From assembly GCF_016428755.1 (NCBI RefSeq), contig NZ_JAELTI010000012.1:1-64000 (forward strand): 64,000 bases of DNA, in the 5' to 3' direction. The position numbers and the translations under genes are program-made. How positions within the stretch are numbered: position 1 is the stretch's first letter; every line of letters starts with the position of its first letter. Below, piece by piece: positions 7,879-15,107 of this stretch. This DNA is from Allobosea sp. ASV33 (GTDB taxonomy: Bacteria > Pseudomonadota > Alphaproteobacteria > Rhizobiales > Beijerinckiaceae). Below the pieces are notes generated by a model. That model was not told the DNA's origin. It saw only the letters and a program-made list of their open reading frames with translations, and ran no database searches.

Positions 7879-10025
7879 CACGCGGCCTCCTCGGTCTCGG
7901 CCGGCTGTGCCAGCAGCATCTCGATCATCTGGTTCTTGCTCTTGCCGAAGGGGACCTTGATGCCGCGCGCCGTGAACTCGGCGCGGACGTCGGGCGTTTT
8001 CATCACGCCGAGACGGGCGCGCTCCTGGTCCTGCCAGATGCGCTGCGCGGCCTCGGCCGCGCTCTCGGCCGTCTCGGGCTCGGCCGAGCCTTCATGCTCG
8101 CCAGCTTGCTCGCCCTGGTCCTCGGCCTCCGGCTCTTCCGGCAGAACGGCATCGAAGATTTCGCCGCGGAGCGTGGCCGGAAGCCAGCCGCGGGCGTTGG
8201 CCAGCCGTGCGGCCGTGGCGCCCAAGTCCGCCTTCTTCAGCTTGGCGTATTTCCCGGGGTCGTCGCCGCATTCGGCGATCGCCGTGATGGCTTCCTGCTT
8301 GGGTGCCTTCGAAAAGTAATCGGCAGCGTCGAAGGCCTGAACGAGAGCGGCGCGATGGTCGACCAGCGGGAGCGCCGCGCGCACTGCCTGCGCCGCCTCG
8401 GGCTTCAGGGCGTCCATGCTGTGGTTGACGATCGCCTTGCTGGTGAAGTCCAGCATATGAGCGACGCATTTCGCCGCATGGTGCTGCAGCTCGTCGATCG
8501 ACAGCAGCACCGTGCTCTTGAGCACGTCGACGAACCTCGTCTTCGAATTGTAATCGCGTCCGTTCCAGGGAAGGCCGGGGCCCTCGCTGCGGCCTTCGCT
8601 CTTGAATCGGACAGGGCTCCCGAGGGTGGCGGCCGTGGCGACGAAGAGCGCCAGCGCCAGCCGGGGTTCCGCCGCCACGACATGGGCCGCGGCCCGGGTT
8701 GCCGTCAGCGCGAGCTCGTCCATCAGCGCGGCTGACAGGCGTGTCGGCTCGGGCGCTTCTTCGCCGTCGGCCGAGGGCTTCGGTGCCGGCGCCGGGATCG
8801 CGGTCGGCTTCGGCGCGGGCTTCGGCTTCTGGTCCTTCAGAAAGCCACGGACCACGGACAGGGTGCCGTCGTAATTGTCGATCTTGACGATCGCGACAGC
8901 CTTGGCGCGCTTGCTCTCGGGGAGCACCATCCAGGTCGCCTGCTCGGTCAGCAACTTGAGCTCGCGCTCCAGCAACGGCTGTTCGGCCGCCAAGTCGTCA
9001 TCCTCACGGAGCTGCGCGGTGACCTCGGGCGGCTCCGCGTCCTCGTCCCACTCCAGCCCGTCCAGGGCGTCCTCGATCTCCTGGCGCCGCGCCGCGATCG
9101 CCTGCAGCCGCTGTTCGATCTCGATGGCTCGGGCGGGCTTCTCGGCGTCGGGAAGCGTCGGCTTGGTTATGCGGTCCCAAAGATAGCTTTGGTTCGCAGC
9201 CTCCCCGAACAGGACTTCAGCCCAGCCTTCTGCTTCGCGAATGCGCTGCGCTTCTGCCGCCAGCTTTTCATTCGCGAGCCGCTGGACCAGCGCACCGTCA
9301 GCATAGTCCGGCTCATCGGTGAACAGGTCGAGGATGAAGGCGCCGCCGGCGGCAAGGTACGCCTCCCGTCCGACAAAGCGCGCCTTGTAATTCGACGCTT
9401 CCATGGTGTCGGCCGTGAAGGCCTCGCGGATCGAGCGAGCGTTCAACTGCCATCCGGGCTGCACCTTCGCCAGATACGCCGCCTGGTCCGCAGGGGCCGC
9501 CAGCGTGAAGGCGCGCGCGGCCTCGCCGGTGATCCGCCCCTCGAGCCAGGCGGCGCGGACGTCTTCGTGCAGCCGGCCGAGCGCCAGGCGTTGCTCGACG
9601 GCGCGCAGCGGGATGCCGAAATGATCGGCGATCGCCTGCTTGTCCTTGCCCTTGTCGATCAGGTCGGCAAAGGCCTCGAACTCGCGGACCGGGTGCAGCG
9701 GCTTGCGCAGCACGTTGGCCGCCAGCGAGATCTCGAAGGCGTCGGCCTCAGCCTCGGCCGGGCGCAGCACGACATGGACCCACTCGATGGTGCTGACGTC
9801 GGCGGCATCATCCACTGCGTCGATCAGCTGCATCGCCTTCAGGCGGCGATTGCCGTCGACGATCTCGACCTTGCCATCGCCCCGATCGCGGCCGACGAGC
9901 GGCTGCAGCAGGCCGTGAGCCCGGATCGAGGCGACAAGCTCGGCGACGTCCTCGTCGCGGGGGCGGACGTTGACGCTCTCGCCGGCGACGAGTTCGTTCA
10001 GCCGGTAGGCAATGACTTCGGTCAT
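7878..10025 (-). CDS. Large ParB/RepB/Spo0J-family protein
   Basis: A 715-residue protein. Residues 1-100 form a ParB nuclease-like domain (NVRPRDEDVAELVASIRAHGLLQP and the VDGNRRLKAM signature). A ParB-type helix-turn-helix follows (KDKQAIADHFGIPLRAVEQRLALGRL, about residues 125-155). A long middle section is helical and charged, and includes a Pro/Ala linker around residue 400. The C-terminal third (KTRFVDVLKSTVLLSIDELQHHA) is conserved in phage members. The C-terminal 80 residues end in a small SAP-like fold candidate (LGVMKTPDVRAEFTARGIKVP). It may mediate DNA partition or regulation. No ParA homologue is visible in this prophage, which is odd for a true partition system. Confidence 0.85.
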   Translation of the reverse strand: MTEVIAYRLNELVAGESVNVRPRDEDVAELVASIRAHGLLQPLVGRDRGDGKVEIVDGNRRLKAMQLIDAVDDAADVSTIEWVHVVLRPAEAEADAFEISLAANVLRKPLHPVREFEAFADLIDKGKDKQAIADHFGIPLRAVEQRLALGRLHEDVRAAWLEGRITGEAARAFTLAAPADQAAYLAKVQPGWQLNARSIREAFTADTMEASNYKARFVGREAYLAAGGAFILDLFTDEPDYADGALVQRLANEKLAAEAQRIREAEGWAEVLFGEAANQSYLWDRITKPTLPDAEKPARAIEIEQRLQAIAARRQEIEDALDGLEWDEDAEPPEVTAQLREDDDLAAEQPLLERELKLLTEQATWMVLPESKRAKAVAIVKIDNYDGTLSVVRGFLKDQKPKPAPKPTAIPAPAPKPSADGEEAPEPTRLSAALMDELALTATRAAAHVVAAEPRLALALFVATAATLGSPVRFKSEGRSEGPGLPWNGRDYNSKTRFVDVLKSTVLLSIDELQHHAAKCVAHMLDFTSKAIVNHSMDALKPEAAQAVRAALPLVDHRAALVQAFDAADYFSKAPKQEAITAIAECGDDPGKYAKLKKADLGATAARLANARGWLPATLRGEIFDAVLPEEPEAEDQGEQAGEHEGSAEPETAESAAEAAQRIWQDQERARLGVMKTPDVRAEFTARGIKVPFGKSKNQMIEMLLAQPAETEEAA

Positions 10026-10237
10026 GAATGATCTCCGATGACGATGGACAGGACGGCGGAGGCGGGGAAGCGGAAGACGGTGACCTCGATCGAGGCGCGG
10101 TCCGGCCAGAGCAGATCGGACTGATCGGGAGTGGCGATGCAGGCCTCGCGCAGGACCTGCTGGACGCGGCGCGCGAGGTCCGGATCAGGAATCGCGTCGG
10201 GCACGTCGATCGCAATGACGAGGGTGCGCGGCGTCAT
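10022..10237 (-). CDS. Small hypothetical phage protein, 71 aa
   Basis: A 71-residue soluble protein of alternating strands and helices (TLVIAIDVPDAIPDPDLARRVQQVLREA). It overlaps both neighbours by four bases (ATGA), so it belongs to the leftward translationally coupled operon. No motif was recognised. Confidence 0.65.
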   Translation of the reverse strand: MTPRTLVIAIDVPDAIPDPDLARRVQQVLREACIATPDQSDLLWPDRASIEVTVFRFPASAVLSIVIGDHS

Positions 10238-10968
10238 CGCGCCGCTTCCTGGATGCGCTCGGCGATCGCAGGGAGAGAAAGCTGCGCGCGCTGGGCGTGA
10301 AGCTGCTGGCTCCAGCGTTGAAACCGGGTGAGCCATGCCTCGCTGGCGCGCGCCGGCGAGAGCGGCTTGATCCTCTGCTTCAGCTTGAGATGTGGCAGCC
10401 GCTCGAGGTTTTCGTGCCAGCGCCGCGGCGCCCGGGCGAGCAGGTGTTCGCGCTCGGTCATGAGCAACTGCATGTCGAGCAAATGGACGCGGTCGCGCAC
10501 CTCGGCCGGGAGCGGCCAGGGCAGGCCGGCCTCGGCATGCAGGTATCGGTCGATCGGCTCGGCCAGGCGCTGCTTGATCCGCTTGATCGAGATCCGCGGC
10601 ACGACGTCGGCGCCTACCTCGCGGCGCATGTCGTCGAGGACCTGCTGCATCGCGTCGAGCACGGGCGAGGGGGTATCGGTCAGGATCGCTTCGTGCCCGT
10701 CATGAAGCAGGAAGGCCATGGCGAAGACCGGGTCCTGCGTCTGCGACCAGAGATAGTCAGCGCCGATGCAGCAATGCTGGGCGACCGAATAGATGATGCC
10801 GGACGGCATCTGGTTGGCGAAGCGGCCGGTATTGCCGAGAGGAGCGGCGATATCCCGCGCGACGTCGATCGCGCCGGGTTCGATCGCGCGGCCGAGCGGT
10901 AGCGCCCGGCCGCTGGCGGTCTGTTCCCAGACCGCCTCTTGCGCTGAAACGGTGTCGGCCGGCTTCAT
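10234..10968 (-). CDS. HD-domain phosphohydrolase (YfbR-like)
   Basis: A 244-residue protein with an HD-superfamily metal site: His in VAQHCCIGADYL, the HD pair in FLLHDGHEAILTDTPSP and a distal Asp. The domain runs from about residue 55 to 190 and resembles YfbR-type 5'-nucleotidases found in phages. It probably hydrolyses a nucleotide during infection or lysogeny; the substrate is not readable. It overlaps the neighbouring genes by four bases at each end. The C-terminal 50 residues are basic and helical. Confidence 0.8.
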   Translation of the reverse strand: MKPADTVSAQEAVWEQTASGRALPLGRAIEPGAIDVARDIAAPLGNTGRFANQMPSGIIYSVAQHCCIGADYLWSQTQDPVFAMAFLLHDGHEAILTDTPSPVLDAMQQVLDDMRREVGADVVPRISIKRIKQRLAEPIDRYLHAEAGLPWPLPAEVRDRVHLLDMQLLMTEREHLLARAPRRWHENLERLPHLKLKQRIKPLSPARASEAWLTRFQRWSQQLHAQRAQLSLPAIAERIQEAAR

Positions 10969-11276
10969 GAGCGTGCCTGTCGGCGGCGGCCGAGGCGATA
11001 GGCCATGCCCTCGATGGCGTCGAGGTCCTCGACGTCGTCGGTATCGAAAGCCGCGTCGCCATTCAGGGCTTTGGCGCGATAGAGGGCGTCGATGAAGATG
11101 GCCCGCGTCGTCTTGCGGATGCGCTCTTCGGCGTCGGCGGCTGCCGTCGCGACCGCGGCGGCAGCGCTGGCTTCCTCGGCGCCGCGATCGTCTGCGCGCT
11201 GCAGGGCGGCCGAGAGGCCGCGATCGTCCGGCTTGTCGCGCGGGACGATCCCGTGTGGATCACCGCCGCGGATCAT
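10965..11276 (-). CDS. Hypothetical phage protein, 103 aa
   Basis: A charged, helical product (AALQRADDRGAEEASAAAAVATAAADAEERIRK is its Ala/Glu-rich middle, likely coiled coil). The start at 11276 is chosen because its ATG overlaps the stop of the next gene upstream (ATGA); the frame extends further but as shadow. Function unknown. Confidence 0.6.
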   Translation of the reverse strand: MIRGGDPHGIVPRDKPDDRGLSAALQRADDRGAEEASAAAAVATAAADAEERIRKTTRAIFIDALYRAKALNGDAAFDTDDVEDLDAIEGMAYRLGRRRQARS

Positions 11277-11617
11277 GCCGGCACCGCCTGTCCCGGCCAA
11301 GGCGCGCGGCGCAGCCGGCGGTTGGCCGATTCCAATGTGGTGAGGCGCAGGCGCTGCAGCCCGGGAGAACTGCCGCCCGGGTGTTGATCGGCGATCATGT
11401 CGACGAGCTGCTCCGGCATCAGTCCCGCCTCGGCATGTGCCAGCGCGTATTGCGAGCAAGCCCAGGCTGTGCGGGAAGCGATCGCAAGCTTGCCGAGCGC
11501 AAGGCTGGGCTCGCGGATATTCTCACCCATCCGGCGCGTGACTTCGTGCATCTGGCCGGCAACCGCCTGCAGACGCTCGATCGCGGCATGACGCCGCTCC
11601 ATGGTGGCGGCGTCCAT
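11273..11617 (-). CDS. Hypothetical phage protein, 114 aa
   Basis: A helical, basic N-terminus (MERRHAAIERLQAVAGQM) is followed by a mixed region. The ATG follows directly on the stop of the preceding gene (TAGATG) and its own end overlaps the next start, which supports operon membership. No motif was recognised. Confidence 0.6.
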   Translation of the reverse strand: MDAATMERRHAAIERLQAVAGQMHEVTRRMGENIREPSLALGKLAIASRTAWACSQYALAHAEAGLMPEQLVDMIADQHPGGSSPGLQRLRLTTLESANRRLRRAPWPGQAVPA

Positions 11618-11965
11618 CTAGGCCGCCTCCGTCCGGTCGAGGCCGTAGCGGGCGCCATTCTCGGCGATCTCGCGGGCCATTTCCTTGGCGGCCATCGGGC
11701 CGAGATAGGCCGCGGCCTCCTCGTGGTAGCCGGCGCGCTTCAGGTCGTAGATGTCGGCATAGCCGCGATCGAGGCGGTTCTCGTTGAGGACCCTGACCAT
11801 GTCGGCGATGACGGCGGCCTTCAGGTCTCCGTCGAGCTGGCGGCCGTCGCCGATATCATTGCGGGTGCGGACGGCCTGGGCGCCGCGCATGCGGCGGGTG
11901 AAGATCTCGGCGTTGACCTCCTCGATCGGGGACGGCTGGCCGGGGAGCGGGCGTTCGTGGCGCAT
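11618..11965 (-). CDS. Hypothetical phage protein, 115 aa; first gene of the leftward operon
   Basis: A 115-residue soluble protein, probably helical (DLKAAVIADMVRVLNENRLDRGYADIYDLKRAGYHEEAAAYL). It is the first gene after the operator/promoter region at about 12.0 kb, so it heads the lysogeny/early operon. No homology was recognised by eye. Confidence 0.65.
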   Translation of the reverse strand: MRHERPLPGQPSPIEEVNAEIFTRRMRGAQAVRTRNDIGDGRQLDGDLKAAVIADMVRVLNENRLDRGYADIYDLKRAGYHEEAAAYLGPMAAKEMAREIAENGARYGLDRTEAA

Positions 11966-12005
11966 CGAAATGCCTCCATCGGGTTGCGACGGAGACAGGG
12001 GTACG

Positions 12006-12043
12006 GATAAACACGAAAGCTGTCAACACAAAGCGTGTTTATC
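12006..12043 (-). promoter_or_regulatory. Candidate leftward promoter with inverted-repeat operator
   Basis: Ten-base inverted arms GATAAACACG (12006-12015) and CGTGTTTATC (12034-12043) flank a minus-strand TTGACA (12026-12021) that could be a -35 box, with a weak -10 near 12003-11998. The half-site ACACG recurs at the other side of the repressor gene (12627-12639). This placement fits repressor control of the leftward operon. Confidence 0.5.
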
Positions 12044-12256
12044 AGTGGAGCGCGGCGTCGCTACCGACGTCAGGAGTCAGTAGCCTGTCAGGCCGGCTCG
12101 ATTACGCATTGACGATCTGTTAACGGGCGTGCACCGTGAACGAAGAAAGAACAGTTGTGTAAAGGGGGGGGACATTGAGGCAGGATACGGAGCTTATTGC
12201 CGCTCTTGCAGAACTGCAGGCTCTTGACCCCGAACGTCGCGCCCAGGCGCGCCGCC

Positions 12257-12577
12257 TTACTCGGTTTCTGATAGCCGAAACCGAACGTACTTCATCACTT
12301 CGCCAAGAATCCCGCGGTCGCGAGCCTCGCGCAGAAGCGCCAAATCTTCGCGATCCTCAGCGGACAGCGGAGGGTTCTCACCCGTCAGCAGGTAGGCCGG
12401 TGAAACCCGATACGCTTTAGCGTACTTGGCTGCAGCCTCGGCATCATAGTCGTTCTGGCCGTTCTCATGGGCGCCGTAGGTGGAAACTGGCCAGCCGAAC
12501 TTGAGCGCTGCCGATCGGGCAGACGCATAGCCCGCCTTGGCGCGGGCTTCCTTCAGGCGGTCGGACATATCGCTCAT
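12257..12577 (-). CDS. XRE-family phage repressor (CI-like, short)
   Basis: A 106-residue DNA-binding protein. It opens with a helix-turn-helix of the XRE/Cro-CI type: MSDRLKEARAKAGYASARSA, then a turn and the recognition helix around WPVSTYGAHENG, closing with KYAKAYRVSPAYLLTGE. There is no S24 peptidase tail, so LexA-style self-cleavage is not expected. The C-terminal 35 residues are charged and helical. The start at 12577 is chosen over an in-frame upstream extension to 12685 because that extension crosses the putative operator. An ATG at 12568 is an alternative. It is divergent from the carph-isopro gene and likely holds the lysogenic state. Confidence 0.85.
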   Translation of the reverse strand: MSDMSDRLKEARAKAGYASARSAALKFGWPVSTYGAHENGQNDYDAEAAAKYAKAYRVSPAYLLTGENPPLSAEDREDLALLREARDRGILGEVMKYVRFRLSETE

Positions 12578-12587
12578 CAGCGCATGC

Positions 12588-12642
12588 TCACATATTGTGT
12601 GAACAGAAATCATGTTGACTGAATGAACACGATCCGTGTAAA
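12588..12642 (+). promoter_or_regulatory. Candidate rightward early promoter and operators
   Basis: TTGACT at 12615-12620 and TGTAAA at 12637-12642, with a 16-base spacer, form a plausible promoter for the gene starting at 12651. Two palindromes overlap it: TCACA/TGTGA arms at 12588-12602 and ACACG/CGTGT arms at 12627-12639. The second covers the -10 region. The site lies between the divergent repressor and Cro-position genes. Confidence 0.5.
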
Positions 12643-12650
12643 CGGCGGAC

Positions 12651-12905
12651 ATGGACACGGTCTCTGACATCTTCGATGCGCTCAACGGGCCGGCGGCGAT
12701 CGCGCGGGCCCTCGATGTGAAGCCCTCGACGGCTTCGGAAATGAAGCGCCGCGGCGCAATCCCCGGCGAATATTGGGCACAGCTCGTGGAGCACGCCCGG
12801 AGCGTCGGGTGCGAGGAGATCAGCTACGAGCTGATCGCGCGCATCCACGCGAAAGCCAAGGGCCGTCTGCCGCCGTCGATGATGGCGGAGGAGATGTCGG
12901 CATGA
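12651..12905 (+). CDS. Carph-isopro / Cro-like DNA-binding protein
   Basis: An 84-residue protein in the Cro position, divergent from the repressor. Its helix-turn-helix resembles the carph-isopro type (FDALNGPAAIARALDVKPST, then EMKRRGAIPGEYW). It likely binds the shared operators and favours lytic expression; this role is inferred from position and fold. The leader is very short after the putative -10 box. Confidence 0.75.
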   Translation: MDTVSDIFDALNGPAAIARALDVKPSTASEMKRRGAIPGEYWAQLVEHARSVGCEEISYELIARIHAKAKGRLPPSMMAEEMSA

Positions 12906-12944
12906 TGTCGCTGAGGAAACTCGCCGCAACCATCCGCGAGCTGA

Positions 12945-13181
12945 TCAGCTCCGGCTCGTGTTCGGCGCCTGCCCCATGCGCGCTGCCTGAGCAGCTCGAC
13001 GAAGCGCTTCCGCAAGCTCGTCTGCTGCATCAGCGGTCATTCCGACCGGAAGAGATCGTCTCTCTGTATGAAGCGCGGCTTCCGACGGCACCAACTGGAG
13101 ATCCAGGAGGACATTCTTCCCTGGCAGCGTCGCGAGATTCCAGCCGGCAAGCGGGAAAACGGTGATGTTCTTTTCAGTCAT
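12945..13181 (-). CDS. Small hypothetical phage protein on the opposite strand, 78 aa
   Basis: A 78-residue product with a beta-rich first half and a terminal amphipathic helix (ADAADELAEALRRAAQAARM), typical of small phage proteins. A GAGGGG stretch about 11 bases upstream of the ATG at 13181 can serve as ribosome site. It opposes the rightward operon. A competing plus-strand frame (12902-13165) has less protein-like composition. Function unknown. Confidence 0.5.
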   Translation of the reverse strand: MTEKNITVFPLAGWNLATLPGKNVLLDLQLVPSEAALHTERRSLPVGMTADAADELAEALRRAAQAARMGQAPNTSRS

Positions 13182-13284
13182 CGGCTGCTGCCCCTCGGGT
13201 TTCTCCAGCTTTTCCTAGCCCAGATCGGCCCGCCGCGCTGCCGAGAAAAGCGCGGCCCCATTCTCCCGGTCGAAGAGGCGCGAC

Positions 13285-13764
13285 ATGAGCGAGCAGGATG
13301 CCTGGCATCATCGGATCAAAGCGGCGCAGCGCGACCTGATCGCACGCTGCGGCGGCATCGCGCGGGCGGCCGATATCGGCGAGGTCTCGATCGCGCAGAT
13401 GGGCCGGCTCAATAATCCGAACGAGCCCGACCTCATGTCGGCGCGGGTTAAGGCCCGCCTTGAGGTGGATGCCGGCTTCCCGGTGGTGACGAAGGCCGAG
13501 CTCGAGCTGCAGGGCTGGTCGTTGATGCAGAATGCCGAGAGGCCTGATCGTAAGGTCAATCTGCATGTCGCGACCGCTGCCGTCGTGTCGGAGGCGTCGG
13601 ATGTGATGGGTGTCTTCGCTGAGGCCGTGAAGGACGGCAAGATCACGCCGGCCGAAGCGCATCGCCTGATGGCCGAGTTCAACACGCTGTCGCGGGTCCT
13701 GGACACCGCGCGTCTCGCCGCGGCGCAGCTGCTCGCCCTCGCCGGAGGGCTGAAGCATGACTGA
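13285..13764 (+). CDS. Phage regulatory CII-like protein
   Basis: A 159-residue protein resembling the phage regulatory protein CII family. It has an N-terminal DNA-binding region (IKAAQRDLIARCGGIARAADI, then SIAQMGRLNNP) and a C-terminal helical oligomerisation region (AEAHRLMAEFNTLSRVLDTARLAA). In related phages these proteins influence the lysis/lysogeny decision. The ATG at 13285 has a GAGGCGC ribosome-site candidate. It overlaps the GcrA-like gene by 8 bases. Confidence 0.7.
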   Translation: MSEQDAWHHRIKAAQRDLIARCGGIARAADIGEVSIAQMGRLNNPNEPDLMSARVKARLEVDAGFPVVTKAELELQGWSLMQNAERPDRKVNLHVATAAVVSEASDVMGVFAEAVKDGKITPAEAHRLMAEFNTLSRVLDTARLAAAQLLALAGGLKHD

Positions 13765-14332
13765 GGCGGCGTTTTCCTGGACTGACGAGAATGTCGCGCG
13801 GTTGCGCACGATGGTCGACGAGGGCGGCAGCGCCCAGGCGATCGCCGATGCGATGGGTTGTGGCCGCAATGCCGTGATGGGCAAGGTTCACCGGCTCGGC
13901 CTACAGTTGAAGCTCGCCCCCGGAGGTGGCGGCGTGGCCGCCGCGCGTGAGGCCCGCGCCGGCGTCAGCCGTGCGCCGGCAACACCGAAAGCCCCGCGGC
14001 CGAAACCGGCGCCCGTGGCGAAGCCCGTCCTGCCGCCGGTGACTATGGCGCCCGTGGTCGATCCGACGCCGAAGCGCTGGCCTAAACCGGAAGGCCCCGA
14101 AGCCATCGCCATCGAGGCGCTGTCTTCGCGGACCTGCCGCATGCCGCTCTGGAGCGACTTCCACCGTGGCGGCCTCTATTGCGGCAAGCCGGTCTCGGCG
14201 GAAGGCTCAAGCTGGTGCGCCGCGTGCCGTCAGCTCGTCTATGAGGTCCGGCCGATCCGGGCCCGGGAAGAGGCCGAGGCTCACGCCCTGAAGCAGGTGC
14301 GCCAGCAGGCGCGCAGCGGGGCCTTCGCATGA
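13757..14332 (+). CDS. GcrA family cell-cycle regulator homologue
   Basis: A 191-residue homologue of GcrA, the alphaproteobacterial factor that works with sigma-70 at promoters carrying methylated GANTC sites. The N-terminal DNA-binding block is clear (FSWTDENVARLRTMVDEGGSA and the MGCGRNAVMGKVHRLGL helix). A Pro/Ala-rich linker (about residues 70-115) leads to the Cys-containing C-terminal block (SRTCRMPLW, GLYCGKPV, SSWCAACRQLVY) that in GcrA contacts the sigma factor. A phage copy may redirect host cell-cycle transcription; that is inference. It overlaps the genes on both sides. Confidence 0.9.
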   Translation: MTEAAFSWTDENVARLRTMVDEGGSAQAIADAMGCGRNAVMGKVHRLGLQLKLAPGGGGVAAAREARAGVSRAPATPKAPRPKPAPVAKPVLPPVTMAPVVDPTPKRWPKPEGPEAIAIEALSSRTCRMPLWSDFHRGGLYCGKPVSAEGSSWCAACRQLVYEVRPIRAREEAEAHALKQVRQQARSGAFA

Positions 14333-14595
14333 GCGCGCTCCCGATGACATTCGATGAGATCGCCGCCCGGCTGCGCACGGCCGCGCGTAGCGAAACCTTC
14401 GGCCTCAATCAGCTCGAGCTTATGGTCGCCAAGGCACCAGGCGAAGACCCGGCCCTGCGCGAGCTGACGATCGGCGAGACCCTCCGCCAGGCGCAGGCAT
14501 TGGCCAAGGCCAGCGAGATCGCGCTGGCGTTGGCGAAGCATCCCGAGATCGCGATCGGCCTCGGGCTGCTGCCGCCGGCGGAGGTGCTCTCTTGA
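14329..14595 (+). CDS. Hypothetical phage protein, 88 aa
   Basis: A helical 88-residue product (MTFDEIAARLRTAARS and later GETLRQAQALAKASEIALALAK). The ATG overlaps the gcrA stop (ATGA) and its stop overlaps the TTG start of the next gene. It is part of the coupled early operon. No motif was recognised. Confidence 0.6.
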   Translation: MSALPMTFDEIAARLRTAARSETFGLNQLELMVAKAPGEDPALRELTIGETLRQAQALAKASEIALALAKHPEIAIGLGLLPPAEVLS

Positions 14596-15107
14596 GTACG
14601 ACCTTGACCAGCCGCCGTATCGTCGGCCGGCTCGCGGGCAGGACGCTGGAGATGCTGGCGACTTGGCAACGGCCCATGTCGGTCACCGCCATGCAACGTC
14701 ATCTCGACTGCAACCGAGGCACGCTGAGCCGCGCGATCGAGCATCTCGTCGGCATCGGAGCCGTCGCGGTCCATCCCCAATCGAAGCTGGTCATGCTGCT
14801 CGATCGCGAGGTGAAGATCGAGGTTCCGCCCGAGCCCCTTCCGGCCACGGGCGCCCAGGCTCTGCCGGAGATGGACGAGCGCCTGGTGCATGCTGCGATC
14901 CTGCGCCGGGCCGAGGCCTGCGTCCGGTCCGGTAACCTGCCCGGCGCCGTCAACCTGCTCAACAAGGCAGCCGAGCGTTGCCGACCCGAGGTCGCGATCA
15001 ACTTCCTCGCGCTCGGCGATCTCTTCGGAGCCGGTCACCGCGCCTATCCGACCATCACCCGGGCCGAGGCCTGGACCCTGCAGGCCGCGGCAGGAGTCGA
15101 CGATTGA
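14592..15107 (+). CDS. Winged-helix DNA-binding protein, 171 aa
   Basis: A product with an N-terminal winged helix-turn-helix (LAGRTLEMLATWQRPMSVTA, then LDCNRGTLSRAIEHLVGIGAV), like MarR/ArsR-type readers, and a helical C-terminal half. The start is a TTG whose last two bases are shared with the preceding TGA (TTGA), an arrangement used repeatedly in this phage. Probably a replication-associated or regulatory factor; the precise role is unknown. Confidence 0.65.
   Translation: MSTTLTSRRIVGRLAGRTLEMLATWQRPMSVTAMQRHLDCNRGTLSRAIEHLVGIGAVAVHPQSKLVMLLDREVKIEVPPEPLPATGAQALPEMDERLVHAAILRRAEACVRSGNLPGAVNLLNKAAERCRPEVAINFLALGDLFGAGHRAYPTITRAEAWTLQAAAGVDD

Noticed and set aside
12175-12420. TTG-started 81-codon plus-strand frame overlapping the repressor
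   Set aside because: Its second half is antisense to the repressor and has shadow composition. The G-run upstream could mimic a ribosome site. Not convincing enough to list.
12902-13165. Plus-strand frame coupled to the carph-isopro stop
   Set aside because: It conflicts with the more protein-like minus-strand gene at 12945-13181. After the first 15 residues its composition is poor.
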